64,000 nt of DNA from Novosphingobium sp. (GCF_039595395.1 NZ_JBCNLP010000001.1:1736001-1800000), one strand, 5' to 3'; positions 41,562 to 50,176 are shown, counted from the stretch's first letter. Translations and numbers: made by a program. The notes: a model not told the origin generated them from the letters alone.

Positions 41562-43979
41562 ATGTCCACGCCGATCACCATCACCGCCGCCGGGCGCGCT
41601 GCACTCATCAACGCCAGCCACACCGGCACCAATGCACTGGTCATTGCGGCCATTGGTCTGTCGACCAGCGCCGTCACCGGCACGCCGCTGCCCGGCGAAT
41701 TCAAGAAGGTAACCGCCGTCGGCGGCCTGACGGTGGCCGCCGATATGATCCATGTCACGATGACGGATGCCAGCGCCGACGCCTATTCCGCGCGGTCCAT
41801 CGGCATCTATCTGAGCGATGGCACCCTGTTTGCGGTCTATGGTCAGGCGGACCCGATCCTGACCAAGACCGCCGCTTCGCAGGCGCTGTTGGCGGTGGAT
41901 ATCCAACTGGCCGACAACACCGCCACGTCGATCACATTCGGCGCCACCGAATGGCTCAACCCGCCTGCGACCACGACCACCGCTGGCGTGGTGCGCCTCG
42001 CCACCACGCCAGAGGCGCAGGCAGGTGCCGAAGCGTTGGCGGCGCTGACGCCTGCTACTGCTATCGGCGCGGTGCTGGGCTGGTTGCTTCGGCAGGATGG
42101 CGCGGGCAGCGCGCTCGATGCCGACTTGCTCGACGGTCAACATGGCAGTTGGTATGCCGATATTGCCGCGCGCCTTGGCTACACGCCGGTCAACCGGGCG
42201 GGCGATACCATGAGCGGAAGCCTCACAGCGCCGTCCCTCTTGGTTGCGGGCTCTTATGGCACCAACGGGCTGGTCGCGGGCAATGGCGATGCCGCCAGCT
42301 ATTCGACTGCCAATGCGTTCTTGCAACTCTGGAACGGCCTTGCCTTTCGCACCTTTGATGGTTCCATCAATGGCTTTTATGATGCCCGTTCCGGTTTGTT
42401 CGACGTCAGGAACAGCTATCGCGTCAACGGTGTGCCGGTCTGGCATCCGAACAATGACGGCGCGGGTTCGGGTTTGGACGCCGGTCTGCTCGCTGGCCAG
42501 TTGCCGGGCTTCTACACCGATATCACCGGTCGCTTGGGCTACACGCCTGTTCGCCAAGGCGGCGGCACCGGGCAACTGGCGAACACGGTCTTTATTGGCT
42601 GGGGGAATAACGGTCGCCTGAAAGCGCAGGTCGATAGCACTGACATGGGCAACCTTGTCACCGATGACACCGCCGGAAAGGCATGGATCAATTTCAATGG
42701 CTGGGCGATGCGCCGCAATGGACAGGACCTGTGGGGTCCGGACAATGACGGCGCGGGCTCCGGGCTCGACGCGGGGTTGTTCGCCGGTCAACTTCCCAGC
42801 TATTACACCAGCATCACAGATCGTCTTGGCTATGTGCCAGCCAACAGGGCGGGCGACACGTTCACCGGGCCGATCAGGCGCGACAACGGATTTTACTTCG
42901 ATCTGAGCGGTGGCGTCACGCCTCTGATCAATTTCGATGACCAGGACTACATGTTCTATGATCGAGCGAACAATGTCCTGAAAATCATCATCGCCAACGC
43001 AGTGCGGATGATCATGCCCCTGTCTGGCAATCTTGATTTTTACAGCTCGACGGCTCAGGCATTTCTCAATGGCCTGATGCTCTGGCACGCCGGAAATGAC
43101 GGTGCAGGCTCCGGGCTTGATGCCGGGCTTCTCGCGGGTGTCGATCCCTCGGCCTACGCCCGGCGCGATCAGGCAAACACCTTTATGGGCAATGCTCTGT
43201 TCCAGAGCGGTGTCTACTTTGGCGCTACCACCGGCGGAGTGAGGATCGCCGGTAACGGTAACCGCCTCAGCTTCTACAACGACGCCTCGCTCAATGAGCG
43301 CATGGCAATTTCGCAATCTGACGGGGCAGTCCAGATATCCGGCGCGCGCGGCATCGGCGCCTCGGATATTCAGGGGTCTGGCGCTCTCAGGGTCATGACG
43401 CCGTGGCCGGGAGGATACGGGGTATCGACCTACGACACCCAAGATTACCGGGCCTTGCAGTTTGTGCGGCAGGTGAGCGGCGACCAACGCGAGATGGGGA
43501 CGATCACTGTCACCGATGGCGGCGTGTTTCTGAACTCGGTTTCCGACCACCGCCTCAAGGATGAGGTGCGGGCAATCGAAGATCCGGAAGCGACCATCAT
43601 GGCCTACAGGCCTTGCGAGTTCACCATGATCGCCAGTGGTAAACGCATGAACGGTTTCATCGCCCATGAATTTGCGGAGGTGAATCCGGATGCCGTGCAG
43701 GGCGTCAAGGACGGCGAAGTGGACATCGGCACCGCGCAGCCTCTGATGGTGACCAGCGGCACGGCGCCCGCACCCTTGGTCGATATTACCGAAGCTCAGA
43801 CCCCGGCGGGTTGGTCATGGGAAAAGACCGGCACGCGCCCGGTCTATCAGACCATGGATGCCACCAAGGCGATGCCGGAGGTGATCGCCGCTCTCCAGAT
43901 CGCTCTCACCCGCACCAAGGAACAGCAGGCGCAGATCGATGCGCTGCTGGCCGAAGTTGCCGCTCTCAAAGCCGCATAA
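41562..43979 (+). CDS. H: Tail fibre H with S74 intramolecular chaperone
   Basis: 805 residues from ATG 41562 (GGAG 6 bases before). The N-terminal domain is that of P2-like tail-collar fibre proteins (TITAAGRAALINASHTGTNALVIAAIGLS). The middle holds at least four NDGAGSGLDAGLLAGQLP-type repeats, near 42095, 42452, 42741 and 43094. The C-terminus is a peptidase S74 domain: SDHRLKDEV with Ser661, then MAYRPCEF and NGFIAHEFAEV. This domain trimerises the fibre and then cuts itself off. The fibre decides host range. Confidence 0.88.
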   Translation: MSTPITITAAGRAALINASHTGTNALVIAAIGLSTSAVTGTPLPGEFKKVTAVGGLTVAADMIHVTMTDASADAYSARSIGIYLSDGTLFAVYGQADPILTKTAASQALLAVDIQLADNTATSITFGATEWLNPPATTTTAGVVRLATTPEAQAGAEALAALTPATAIGAVLGWLLRQDGAGSALDADLLDGQHGSWYADIAARLGYTPVNRAGDTMSGSLTAPSLLVAGSYGTNGLVAGNGDAASYSTANAFLQLWNGLAFRTFDGSINGFYDARSGLFDVRNSYRVNGVPVWHPNNDGAGSGLDAGLLAGQLPGFYTDITGRLGYTPVRQGGGTGQLANTVFIGWGNNGRLKAQVDSTDMGNLVTDDTAGKAWINFNGWAMRRNGQDLWGPDNDGAGSGLDAGLFAGQLPSYYTSITDRLGYVPANRAGDTFTGPIRRDNGFYFDLSGGVTPLINFDDQDYMFYDRANNVLKIIIANAVRMIMPLSGNLDFYSSTAQAFLNGLMLWHAGNDGAGSGLDAGLLAGVDPSAYARRDQANTFMGNALFQSGVYFGATTGGVRIAGNGNRLSFYNDASLNERMAISQSDGAVQISGARGIGASDIQGSGALRVMTPWPGGYGVSTYDTQDYRALQFVRQVSGDQREMGTITVTDGGVFLNSVSDHRLKDEVRAIEDPEATIMAYRPCEFTMIASGKRMNGFIAHEFAEVNPDAVQGVKDGEVDIGTAQPLMVTSGTAPAPLVDITEAQTPAGWSWEKTGTRPVYQTMDATKAMPEVIAALQIALTRTKEQQAQIDALLAEVAALKAA

Positions 43980-43993
43980 GCAAAGGATCGAAC

Positions 43994-44347
43994 ATGGCCA
44001 CCGCCGAAACCACCGCCACCACGGACGCCACGACCGCCGAGGAAACCAATCCGGTCGATATCACCATCGGTGCCTATGACGCCGCGACGCAGCCGCCCAG
44101 CGTGCCGGTCACCTTCATCTATGCCGGGGTGACCCATCAGCGCAACGTCAACGCCTGCCTTGACGCGGCGGGGGCCTATGACGCCGCCGCGACTGCCGAG
44201 CGGGTAATCGCCGTGGGCAACGGCGTGAAATATAAGATCAAGCTCGGCGCGCTGGTTAATCTGCCGCCCGAGCCCGAGGCCCCCGGCCCAGTCGCGCAAG
44301 CTGCTGAAGAACCCGAAACCGACGCGGACGACACCCCCGCCACCTGA
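43994..44347 (+). CDS. Tail fibre assembly-type small protein
   Basis: 117 residues from ATG 43994, preceded by AAAGGAT. Thr/Ala-rich ends surround a small beta-rich core (VPVTFIYAGVTHQRNVNACLDAAGAYDAAATAERV). It occupies the position of P2 G, the fibre assembly chaperone, but I do not see clear G sequence. Confidence 0.55.
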   Translation: MATAETTATTDATTAEETNPVDITIGAYDAATQPPSVPVTFIYAGVTHQRNVNACLDAAGAYDAAATAERVIAVGNGVKYKIKLGALVNLPPEPEAPGPVAQAAEEPETDADDTPAT

Positions 44348-44397
44348 CGCGGGGCTGGCCCCGCATGTCCTCAGCTAAACGCCAATAGGGATCATCC

Positions 44398-44835
44398 ATG
44401 GCCGATTTCACCAACACCATTCTGAACGGGATCAAGCGCCGCCAGCGCGATATGGGCGATGGCACCTTTGCCGAGGTGGTTGCCACGGCCCCGCCCGGCG
44501 CCATGGCCGCCACCAGCACGCCGCTCGCCGGTTCGGTGGCCGACACCGCCGCGCACACCTTCGGTCCCTTCAAGCCGCAGCTTGTTCGCGAAATCTGGGC
44601 AACGCTGGTCGGCACCGGCGCTACCGGCAAGGCGCAGCTTGTCCGCTCCACCGATGGGGGCGTCACCATGGCCGGGCTGACGGCGGGGGGCGATGCTTGG
44701 GCAAGCTGGACCTTCACTGCCGTCACGGGCGCCATCGTCAATGAACAGGTCGGCACCGAGACAGACGCGAAGGCCACCTATTACCTCACGGTGACACTGA
44801 CCGCCGGGTCGCTCACCTATCGCATCGCGCAGTAA
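44398..44835 (+). CDS. Phage structural protein of unknown function
   Basis: 145 residues. MADFTNTILNGIKRRQRDMGDGTFAEVVATAPP followed by a beta-sandwich-like chain (VREIWATLVGTGATGKAQLVRSTDGG). Resembles minor virion or receptor-binding accessory proteins that sit between fibre and hydrolase genes. No enzymatic motif. Confidence 0.6.
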   Translation: MADFTNTILNGIKRRQRDMGDGTFAEVVATAPPGAMAATSTPLAGSVADTAAHTFGPFKPQLVREIWATLVGTGATGKAQLVRSTDGGVTMAGLTAGGDAWASWTFTAVTGAIVNEQVGTETDAKATYYLTVTLTAGSLTYRIAQ

Positions 44836-44848
44836 GGAAGGCTGACTC

Positions 44849-46000
44849 ATGGTTTCAGCAGCAGCGGCGTATTTGAAGGCGAGGCAAGCAGCCAGCGCGG
44901 TTGCGGCGGGCACGAGCCATTTCGGGGGCACACGCCTCGACGCAACACTGGTTCCGCGCTTGCACAATGCCCTGCTCGACGCGGAAAACGGGGTGGCGCT
45001 CACCCAGACCCTGTTCGCCTTCATCGGCGACAGCACCATGGCGGGCACGCGCGGGGCGGGCGACCTCAAGTCGAACTCCTATCCGTGGAAGTTGCTGCCG
45101 CTGATCTCGCCCTTCATGGCCATTGATGAGAATGGCTGGTACGGCAATCAGATCAGTACCTCGACGGTTTCCGATCTCCCTGGCTATGACTCGCGCCTTA
45201 CGCTGGGCACTGGGGTCGGCTTTGGTGGCGACTTTTCGATTGGTGGCTATCCGCTCTCGCTCGACGCTGCGACGGGGGCGATCACGTTCACGAACAACAA
45301 GGCCTATGACAAGTTGGACCTTGTCCTCTCCTGCGGGGGTACGCCTAGCACGATAGGCGTGCAGTTCGGCTCTGGCTCTGTCACGAATGTGGTGCTTACG
45401 CCCAGCAACTACACGCTTTCCACCCTCTCCAAGACTTTGGGCACTGAGCCTGTGGTGATTACCAAAGTCGCAGGTGCTCCCCGTGTGCAGGGGATGACGC
45501 TGCGCAATTCGACCGCGCCCAAGGTGATGCTGGCGAATATGGCCAAAGCTGGATCTTCGAGCGTCGAATGGGCGGCCACCACCAACAACCGCTCGCCCCT
45601 GTCGGTGCTGCTGGCGCTCAAACCGGTGGCCGCCTTCATCAATCTGGGCATCAACGATTGGTCGCTCAATGTTCCCGTGCCAACATACCGGGCAAATATG
45701 CAGGCGATCATCACAGCCCTGCTTCCCACCACCGACATCATTCTCAGCATTCCGTTTCCCAGCAACATCGCTGCGACCGGAGGGAATTATGCAAATCAGA
45801 GCCAGTATGTTCAGGTTATCCGCGATCTGGCCGCGCAGTACAACCTGCCCCTGTTGGATTTCGGGCGGCTGTTCGTCAGTTGGGAATACAGCAACCCGCT
45901 GGGGCGCTACATCGATAACCGCCACCCCACACCCCAGCGCGGCTACGGCATGACGGCCAAATTTGTAGCGCGCAGCCTCCGGGCGTTGCTTGCTCTCTAG
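44849..46000 (+). CDS. SGNH/GDSL-type hydrolase, tail-associated esterase candidate
   Basis: 383 residues. SGNH blocks are present: FIGDSTMAG with nucleophile Ser62, a LGINDW block for the Asn, and Asp356/His359 in DNRHPT. SGNH phage enzymes deacetylate or de-esterify host polysaccharide. Its place behind the fibre genes suggests a virion part acting on capsule, exopolysaccharide or LPS. A terminator follows at once. Confidence 0.8.
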   Translation: MVSAAAAYLKARQAASAVAAGTSHFGGTRLDATLVPRLHNALLDAENGVALTQTLFAFIGDSTMAGTRGAGDLKSNSYPWKLLPLISPFMAIDENGWYGNQISTSTVSDLPGYDSRLTLGTGVGFGGDFSIGGYPLSLDAATGAITFTNNKAYDKLDLVLSCGGTPSTIGVQFGSGSVTNVVLTPSNYTLSTLSKTLGTEPVVITKVAGAPRVQGMTLRNSTAPKVMLANMAKAGSSSVEWAATTNNRSPLSVLLALKPVAAFINLGINDWSLNVPVPTYRANMQAIITALLPTTDIILSIPFPSNIAATGGNYANQSQYVQVIRDLAAQYNLPLLDFGRLFVSWEYSNPLGRYIDNRHPTPQRGYGMTAKFVARSLRALLAL

Positions 46001-46022
46001 GCTGGCTTACTTCGAGATCATG

Positions 46023-46058
46023 CCCCGCCTATGCCTCTCTGGCATGGGCGGGGTTTTC
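46023..46058 (+). terminator. Strong terminator of the rightward tail operon
   Basis: CCCCGCC pairs with GGCGGGG, with an inner ATGCC/GGCAT stem, followed by TTTT. It lies 23 bases after the SGNH hydrolase stop and overlaps the 3' end of the leftward gene at 46029-46340. Confidence 0.85.
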
Positions 46059-46340
46059 GCTTGTGGCGGGGGCATCGGCAGGCATCAGTCCCGACGCCTT
46101 GAGCCACGCCACCCAAGCGCGCTCGACGGCCTTGCGCGCGCTGTCCCTGCTTTTGACTTGGCCGTTGCGCTTGGCGAGCCACTTCACATCGACACCATCG
46201 ACCTTGTACCACCATGCGCCCGGCTCGATGGCGAGTTCGCCAATGGCGCCGATCTGCACGGCGCCAAGCATGGCATGATGGCAATTGTTGTCCTTATACG
46301 GCTTCTCCCAGCGGAGGCCGAACGGCGCCGGTGCGGTCAT
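46029..46340 (-). CDS. Hypothetical phage protein
   Basis: 103 residues (MTAPAPFGLRWEKPYKDNNCHH...). AAAGGGGAA precedes the start on the minus strand. Trp-rich middle (GAWWYKVDGVDVKWLAKRNGQVKSRD). No family recognised. A single leftward gene between two rightward late operons; possibly cargo. Confidence 0.55.
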   Translation of the reverse strand: MTAPAPFGLRWEKPYKDNNCHHAMLGAVQIGAIGELAIEPGAWWYKVDGVDVKWLAKRNGQVKSRDSARKAVERAWVAWLKASGLMPADAPATSENPAHAREA

Positions 46341-46400
46341 GATGAAATTCCCCTTTGATCCTGACGCTAAAACAATTTCGAGGCTCTACGGCAAGTAAAG

Positions 46401-46423
46401 CTTGTGGCGGCTTAGCCCACAAT
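46401..46423 (+). promoter_or_regulatory. Candidate Ogr site for the lysis operon
   Basis: CTTGT-N13-ACAAT (TTGT at 46402, ACAA at 46419), followed by GGGCGCGC. It is 62 bp before the first lysis-cassette start codon and shares spacing and flanks with the sites at 39948 and 55503. Confidence 0.6.
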
Positions 46424-46484
46424 GGGCGCGCATAGAGAAAGCCGGGCGAAAAGCGATGGTGGTTCCAAGAACGGAGCCGCCCCC

Positions 46485-46667
46485 ATGCCCTTTTTCCCCC
46501 CGATCCTGAAACACGCGCTCGATGCGCTGGCCTCGGCTGTGGCCGCTGCCTTCGCCTATGCGGGTGAGGTCAACATCGTGACGGCCTGCGCGGTGGTCTA
46601 TTGGGCCATTCGCATCTTCGAGACGCGCACCGTTCGCCGCTGGTTCGGCAAGGAGGGCGCGGAATGA
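46485..46667 (+). CDS. Small membrane protein, holin candidate
   Basis: 60 residues from ATG 46485 after GGAG. One or two hydrophobic segments (ALDALASAVAAAFAYAGEV and IVTACAVVYWAIRIF). First gene of the lysis cassette; the next start overlaps its stop (ATGA). Confidence 0.6.
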   Translation: MPFFPPILKHALDALASAVAAAFAYAGEVNIVTACAVVYWAIRIFETRTVRRWFGKEGAE

Positions 46668-46915
46668 TCTGCAAGCGTCTCTCGCTGGTCGATGAAGCCC
46701 GCCACTGGTGGCGCCTGTGGACCATCCGTTTTTACGCCCTGATCGGGCTGGCCGTGCCCCCGGTGGTCAACCACCCGGAAATCGTCACCAGCCTTGTCGC
46801 CTATGTGCCCGCTTACTGGCGCCCAGCGGCGGTGTCGGCGGCGGCCATCATCGTTTTCGCGATCTGCCCGGCGGTTCTGCGCCTCCTGAAGCAAAGGCTC
46901 CCCGATGCCCGGTGA
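46664..46915 (+). CDS. Small membrane protein, second holin candidate
   Basis: 83 residues with two hydrophobic helices (FYALIGLAVPPVV and AAVSAAAIIVFAICPAVL). It overlaps both neighbours. Together with the preceding gene it could be a holin/antiholin pair for the endolysin that follows. Confidence 0.6.
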   Translation: MICKRLSLVDEARHWWRLWTIRFYALIGLAVPPVVNHPEIVTSLVAYVPAYWRPAAVSAAAIIVFAICPAVLRLLKQRLPDAR

Positions 46916-47501
46916 ACCCATCGAAGCAGCCAGCGCCGCGCGCGGCCTGCTGAAAAAAGGCACGCTCGCTTTCATCGTCGGCCCGGCAACCGCCGCGCTG
47001 TTGCTCACCAACATTCCCGCCGAGGAAAGCGGGCGCAAGGTGGACGTGACCATCGCCAAGGATGGCGCGGCCACGGTGAAGCCGGTCAGCGGCCCACAGT
47101 ATCTCAAGGTCTATCTGGACATGGTGGGCGTTGCCACGGCCTGCGATGGCCTGACGGGCAAGGGCATCAAGATGGGCCTGATCTTCACCGAGGCCCAATG
47201 CGCGGTCATGCTGGAATCGCGCCTGGCCGAAACCGGACAGGAGGTCATGGCCTGCACGCCCGGCCTCGCTCTGACCATTCCGGGCCGCGACCGAGTGCGC
47301 GCCGCCGCCGTCTCGCTGGCCTACAATGTCGGCACCCCGACCTACTGCAAATCGACCATGCGCGCGCAGATCAACGCGGGCCAGATCAAGGCCAGTTGCA
47401 CCAGCCTGACATGGTTCAACAGGGCAGGCGGCAGAGTGGTGGACGGCCTTGTGAAGCGCCGTGGGCGTGAACAGGCCCTCTGCCTGATGGACGTGGCCTG
47501 A
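46905..47501 (+). CDS. Endolysin, GH24-lysozyme-like with N-terminal anchor
   Basis: 198 residues. An N-terminal hydrophobic segment (GTLAFIVGPATAALLLTNIP) suggests a signal-anchor-release type endolysin that reaches the periplasm without a holin hole. The lysozyme core YLDMVGVATACDG supplies Asp72 and Thr78, as Asp20 and Thr26 of T4 lysozyme. The catalytic Glu that should lie nine residues before Asp72 is Gly63. VSLAYNVGTPTYCKSTM matches the C-terminal lobe. Either another acid serves or the enzyme is weak. Position and overlap with the holin candidate support a lysis role. Confidence 0.78.
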   Translation: MPGEPIEAASAARGLLKKGTLAFIVGPATAALLLTNIPAEESGRKVDVTIAKDGAATVKPVSGPQYLKVYLDMVGVATACDGLTGKGIKMGLIFTEAQCAVMLESRLAETGQEVMACTPGLALTIPGRDRVRAAAVSLAYNVGTPTYCKSTMRAQINAGQIKASCTSLTWFNRAGGRVVDGLVKRRGREQALCLMDVA

Positions 47502-47554
47502 CCTTTCCCTCTCCCTAATCCTGCGCTTTGAGCGCCTCAACGAAAGGGCATTCG

Positions 47555-48040
47555 ATGCCGTTCCTGCTGTTCCTTTCTGCTCGGCTGTCGCCTCTGCTGA
47601 CTTTGGCGATTTACGTCCTTCTTGCGGTGCTGATCGTGCCCGCGCTGGCGCTCTTGGTGCCTATCGCGGTCGGCCTGCTGATCGTCTACCTGTGGGCCTC
47701 GGCCTTCCTTTATCTGCTGGGCTTGCGCGGCAAGCTGGCGCGCTTCCGGGCCGCATGGAAGGCGAAAGCCAAGGCAAAGGCCAAAGCCGAGCGTGATTAC
47801 TGGGCCGCACCGCTCTCCACGGGTTCGAGCAACGACAGGTGGGTGCCCGCTGGCGATGGCTGGGTGCCGTCCAGTACCATGACTGACACCGCCCCCTCGG
47901 CCACGACAGGCCTTTTTTCGCCGGTCGATGTTTGGAGCCCGGTGGTCTGGTCGGACTCCACCGCCGACAGCAGCGCGTCGTGCTGGTCGGATATGTCGGC
48001 AGACAGCGCCGCCGCCTGCACGGCATCGTCCGCCGACTAA
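47555..48040 (+). CDS. Phage membrane protein with Ser/Ala-rich tail
   Basis: 161 residues from ATG 47555. Two hydrophobic segments at the N-terminus (PLLTLAIYVLLAVLIVPALALLVPIAVGLLIVYLW), a basic KAKAKAKAKAE stretch, then a low-complexity tail. Lies between endolysin and Rz. Function unknown; lysis accessory is plausible. Confidence 0.6.
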   Translation: MPFLLFLSARLSPLLTLAIYVLLAVLIVPALALLVPIAVGLLIVYLWASAFLYLLGLRGKLARFRAAWKAKAKAKAKAERDYWAAPLSTGSSNDRWVPAGDGWVPSSTMTDTAPSATTGLFSPVDVWSPVVWSDSTADSSASCWSDMSADSAAACTASSAD

Positions 48041-48100
48041 CGCCAGCCCGCGCCGCCGCCAGCCTCAACCGGGTGCGCGGCGGCGCCATCCGCAGGAACC

Positions 48101-48730
48101 ATGCCCATGCCAACGCTCGCCCTATTGCGCGCCAACATTGGCGCCATCCTTGCCGGTATCACCATCGCCGTTCTGGCGCTGGCCTTCACCGTTCAGACGG
48201 TTCGCATCGACGGCCTGCATTGGCAGTTCAAGGCGGGCGCCTTCACACTGCCCTTCCTGAATGTCGAGGGCTGGAAGGAGATGGCCACAAAGGCCCAAGC
48301 CGCGCTGCAGGAGGTGAAGGCCGCCCAACCACAGGCCGCTGCCGCACAGTCGCAGGCAAACCATGAACCCGCCGAAAAATCGGCCGCCATCGCGAGGAAT
48401 ACCGATGCGCAGACCCCTGACTATCTCGCGCATGTCGCGGCTGCTGCCGTTGCTCATGCTGTCTCTGTTGCCCGCCTGTCACCCGCGCCCGCCGCTGAAG
48501 GTGTCGCCTGCAAAGCCGATCTGCCCGGAACCGATCGTATTGCCCAAGGCGATGACGACACCGCCGGATCTCCCGACATGGTATCCGTTGCCCGCGCCGA
48601 CTGGCTCAAAATCAACGCAGAAGCCGCGCTCCGCGTCCAACTGTATCAGGCTGGCCAAGAGATGATTGCCGAGGGCATTGCGGTCGCCAGTGACGCGCCC
48701 GCCAGCCCGGCGCCCGAGGCGGTCAAGTGA
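48101..48730 (+). CDS. Rz: Rz-like inner-membrane spanin
   Basis: 209 residues. One N-terminal membrane segment (IGAILAGITIAVLALAFTV) is followed by a long helical, Ala/Gln-rich periplasmic part. This is the i-spanin layout. The Rz1-type lipoprotein is encoded inside it in another frame, the arrangement of lambda. It overlaps the next gene (GTGA). Confidence 0.72.
   Translation: MPMPTLALLRANIGAILAGITIAVLALAFTVQTVRIDGLHWQFKAGAFTLPFLNVEGWKEMATKAQAALQEVKAAQPQAAAAQSQANHEPAEKSAAIARNTDAQTPDYLAHVAAAAVAHAVSVARLSPAPAAEGVACKADLPGTDRIAQGDDDTAGSPDMVSVARADWLKINAEAALRVQLYQAGQEMIAEGIAVASDAPASPAPEAVK
48405..48665 (+). CDS. Rz1: Rz1-like outer-membrane spanin nested in Rz
   Basis: 86 residues from ATG 48405, in the +1 frame relative to Rz, with GAGGAA 5 bases upstream. 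A signal peptide ends in lipobox LLPAC (Cys25), and the mature part is Pro-rich (HPRPPLKVSPAKPICPEP). These are the marks of Rz1 o-spanins. It would join Rz to fuse inner and outer membranes in the last lysis step. Confidence 0.75.
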   Translation: MRRPLTISRMSRLLPLLMLSLLPACHPRPPLKVSPAKPICPEPIVLPKAMTTPPDLPTWYPLPAPTGSKSTQKPRSASNCIRLAKR

Positions 48731-49137
48731 CGGCCTGTATCGATCTGGGGGACAGCATCGCTGACGGCGTGCATGCCGCTGGCCCCGGATGCCTGAACCT
48801 CGCGCATAAGGGATGGTCATCGGCCCGCTGGTATGCGCGCTATCGCACAACGCGCATTGAGGCCGATCGCGTGGTCATCAGTCTGGGGAGCAATGATCGC
48901 GGTATCGACACCGCACCCCAGATCGAGGCCATCAGGGCGCAGATCGAGGCGGCGCGTGTGGTGTGGATCATCCCGGCATGCAACGCGCGCGCTGCCCGCG
49001 CAGTGGAAACGTTGGCCGCCCGCTATGGCGACGCCACACTGCGCATTCGGAGCCTGTCACCGGATCGCGTTCACCCGACCGGGCGGGAGTATCGGCGACT
49101 TGCCCGGCGCATCGATTTTCTCGCCAACAGCTATTGA
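48727..49137 (+). CDS. Small SGNH-type hydrolase
   Basis: 136 residues from a GTG overlapping the Rz stop. CIDLGDSIADG carries Ser10, SLGSND the Asn, and SPDRVHPTG the Asp113/His116 pair. A minimal SGNH fold without signal peptide. It is encoded at the end of the lysis cassette, so a role in releasing polymer or in cell wall esters is conceivable. It is unrelated in length and position to the tail hydrolase at 44849-46000. Confidence 0.7.
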   Translation: MTACIDLGDSIADGVHAAGPGCLNLAHKGWSSARWYARYRTTRIEADRVVISLGSNDRGIDTAPQIEAIRAQIEAARVVWIIPACNARAARAVETLAARYGDATLRIRSLSPDRVHPTGREYRRLARRIDFLANSY

Positions 49138-49198
49138 AACAGGCCTTCGACTCTCGCGATTGGTGATACCCTTGCCGCTCCATTCTTAGGAGCATGAT

Positions 49199-49408
49199 AT
49201 GCAAGACGGAAAAGTCGTGGAAGTCTGGGCGAACGGCTCGATGCTGAAAGTACACAGTGGTTCAACTGTATCGGTAGTGGAGCTTCTTGGGGATGAAGGT
49301 GCTATCGAGGTCGGCGATACCCTAAAAGGCAACTGGACCGCGCTAGGTGGTGAAACCATTTGGCGAGGCAGTGAATGTTTTGATGCCTTTATTCAGGATT
49401 ATGGCTGA
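49199..49408 (+). CDS. Small hypothetical protein
   Basis: 69 residues (MQDGKVVEVWANGSMLKVHSG...). AGGAGC lies just before the ATG. Beta-rich, perhaps an SH3- or OB-like barrel. More AT-rich than its neighbours. Confidence 0.55.
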   Translation: MQDGKVVEVWANGSMLKVHSGSTVSVVELLGDEGAIEVGDTLKGNWTALGGETIWRGSECFDAFIQDYG

Positions 49409-49414
49409 TCTAAT

Positions 49415-49579
49415 TCAGGCCGCCGTCTCCCCCTCCGGCTTGCGTACCATCTTGGCAGCAAGGGCAGGGAAGGCGGCGGCGAAGGTCTGCGCCTGGGCGA
49501 TATCCTCGGCAGTCAATTCCGGGCTGTCGCTCACGGCATCCAGATCGGCTTGACTATACGGCCTAGACTTTCGCTTCAC
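49415..49579 (-). CDS. Truncated BrnA-type antitoxin fragment
   Basis: 54 residues from a GTG that overlaps the HigA-like stop (GTGA). KRKSRPYSQADLDAVSDSPE followed by LTAEDIAQAQTFAAAFPALA matches the N-terminal part of BrnA (PF14384-type) antitoxins. The ribbon-helix-helix DNA-binding half is absent. It may be a relic or a third component of the toxin-antitoxin operon. Confidence 0.55.
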   Translation of the reverse strand: MKRKSRPYSQADLDAVSDSPELTAEDIAQAQTFAAAFPALAAKMVRKPEGETAA

Positions 49580-49860
49580 GCCGCTGCCACCGCAAGCCGC
49601 ATGCCGAAGGAGTGCAGGATGGCCGACAGGGTTTCGAGCGACGGATTGCCGTTTTCGCCCAAGGCGCGATAGAGGCCTGCGCGGCTGATGCCCGCGCTTT
49701 TGGCCACTTCGGACATGCCGCGCGCCTTGGCCACATTGCCGATAGCGTTGGTGATGACTTTGGGGTCGCCATCCTCAAAGGCCGCTTCAAGATAGAGGCG
49801 GATTTCTTCCTCGCTGTCGAGGTGTTCCGCTACGTCATAGGTGGTCAGTTCGATTGCCAT
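49576..49860 (-). CDS. HTH antitoxin (HigA-type addiction module antidote)
   Basis: 94 residues from ATG 49860, after AAAGGAGA. The helix-turn-helix MSEVAKSAGISRAGLYRALGENGNPSLETLSAILHSFG is that of the addiction-module antidote family paired with RelE/HigB-like toxins. It follows the toxin gene by 13 bp, the toxin-first order of higBA. Confidence 0.82.
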   Translation of the reverse strand: MAIELTTYDVAEHLDSEEEIRLYLEAAFEDGDPKVITNAIGNVAKARGMSEVAKSAGISRAGLYRALGENGNPSLETLSAILHSFGMRLAVAAA

Positions 49861-49873
49861 GTTCTGTCTCCTT

Positions 49874-50176
49874 TCACGCCCCGGTCTGGATTTCCGCCGC
49901 CAATTGGATGGCAAGCGCGATATCGTCATTCTGCCCTTTCTTGGTGCCGCCGCACAGCAGGATGACCAGTTCCCCGCCGCGCTCGGTGAAATAGACGCGA
50001 TAGCCGGGGCCGAAGTCGATCTTCATTTCCGCCACTCCGCCCTTCAGATTGCGGGTCTGTCCTGGATTGCCCAGCGCGAGGCGATCAATCCGGATGCGGA
50101 TGCGCGCAACTGCCTGACGATCTTTGAGGCCTTGCATCCAAGCGGTGAATTGGGGGGTGGTTTTGACCGTCTTCAT
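49874..50176 (-). CDS. RelE/HigB-family toxin
   Basis: 100 residues. TPQFTAWMQGLKDRQAVARIRIRIDRL, then GNLKGG-like GQTRNLKGGVAEMKIDFGPGYRVYFTERGG and a closing LLCGGTKKGQNDDIALA, match the RelE/ParE-like addiction-module killer family. Such toxins are ribosome-dependent mRNA endonucleases. Upstream palindromes overlap its start codon. Confidence 0.82.
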   Translation of the reverse strand: MKTVKTTPQFTAWMQGLKDRQAVARIRIRIDRLALGNPGQTRNLKGGVAEMKIDFGPGYRVYFTERGGELVILLCGGTKKGQNDDIALAIQLAAEIQTGA

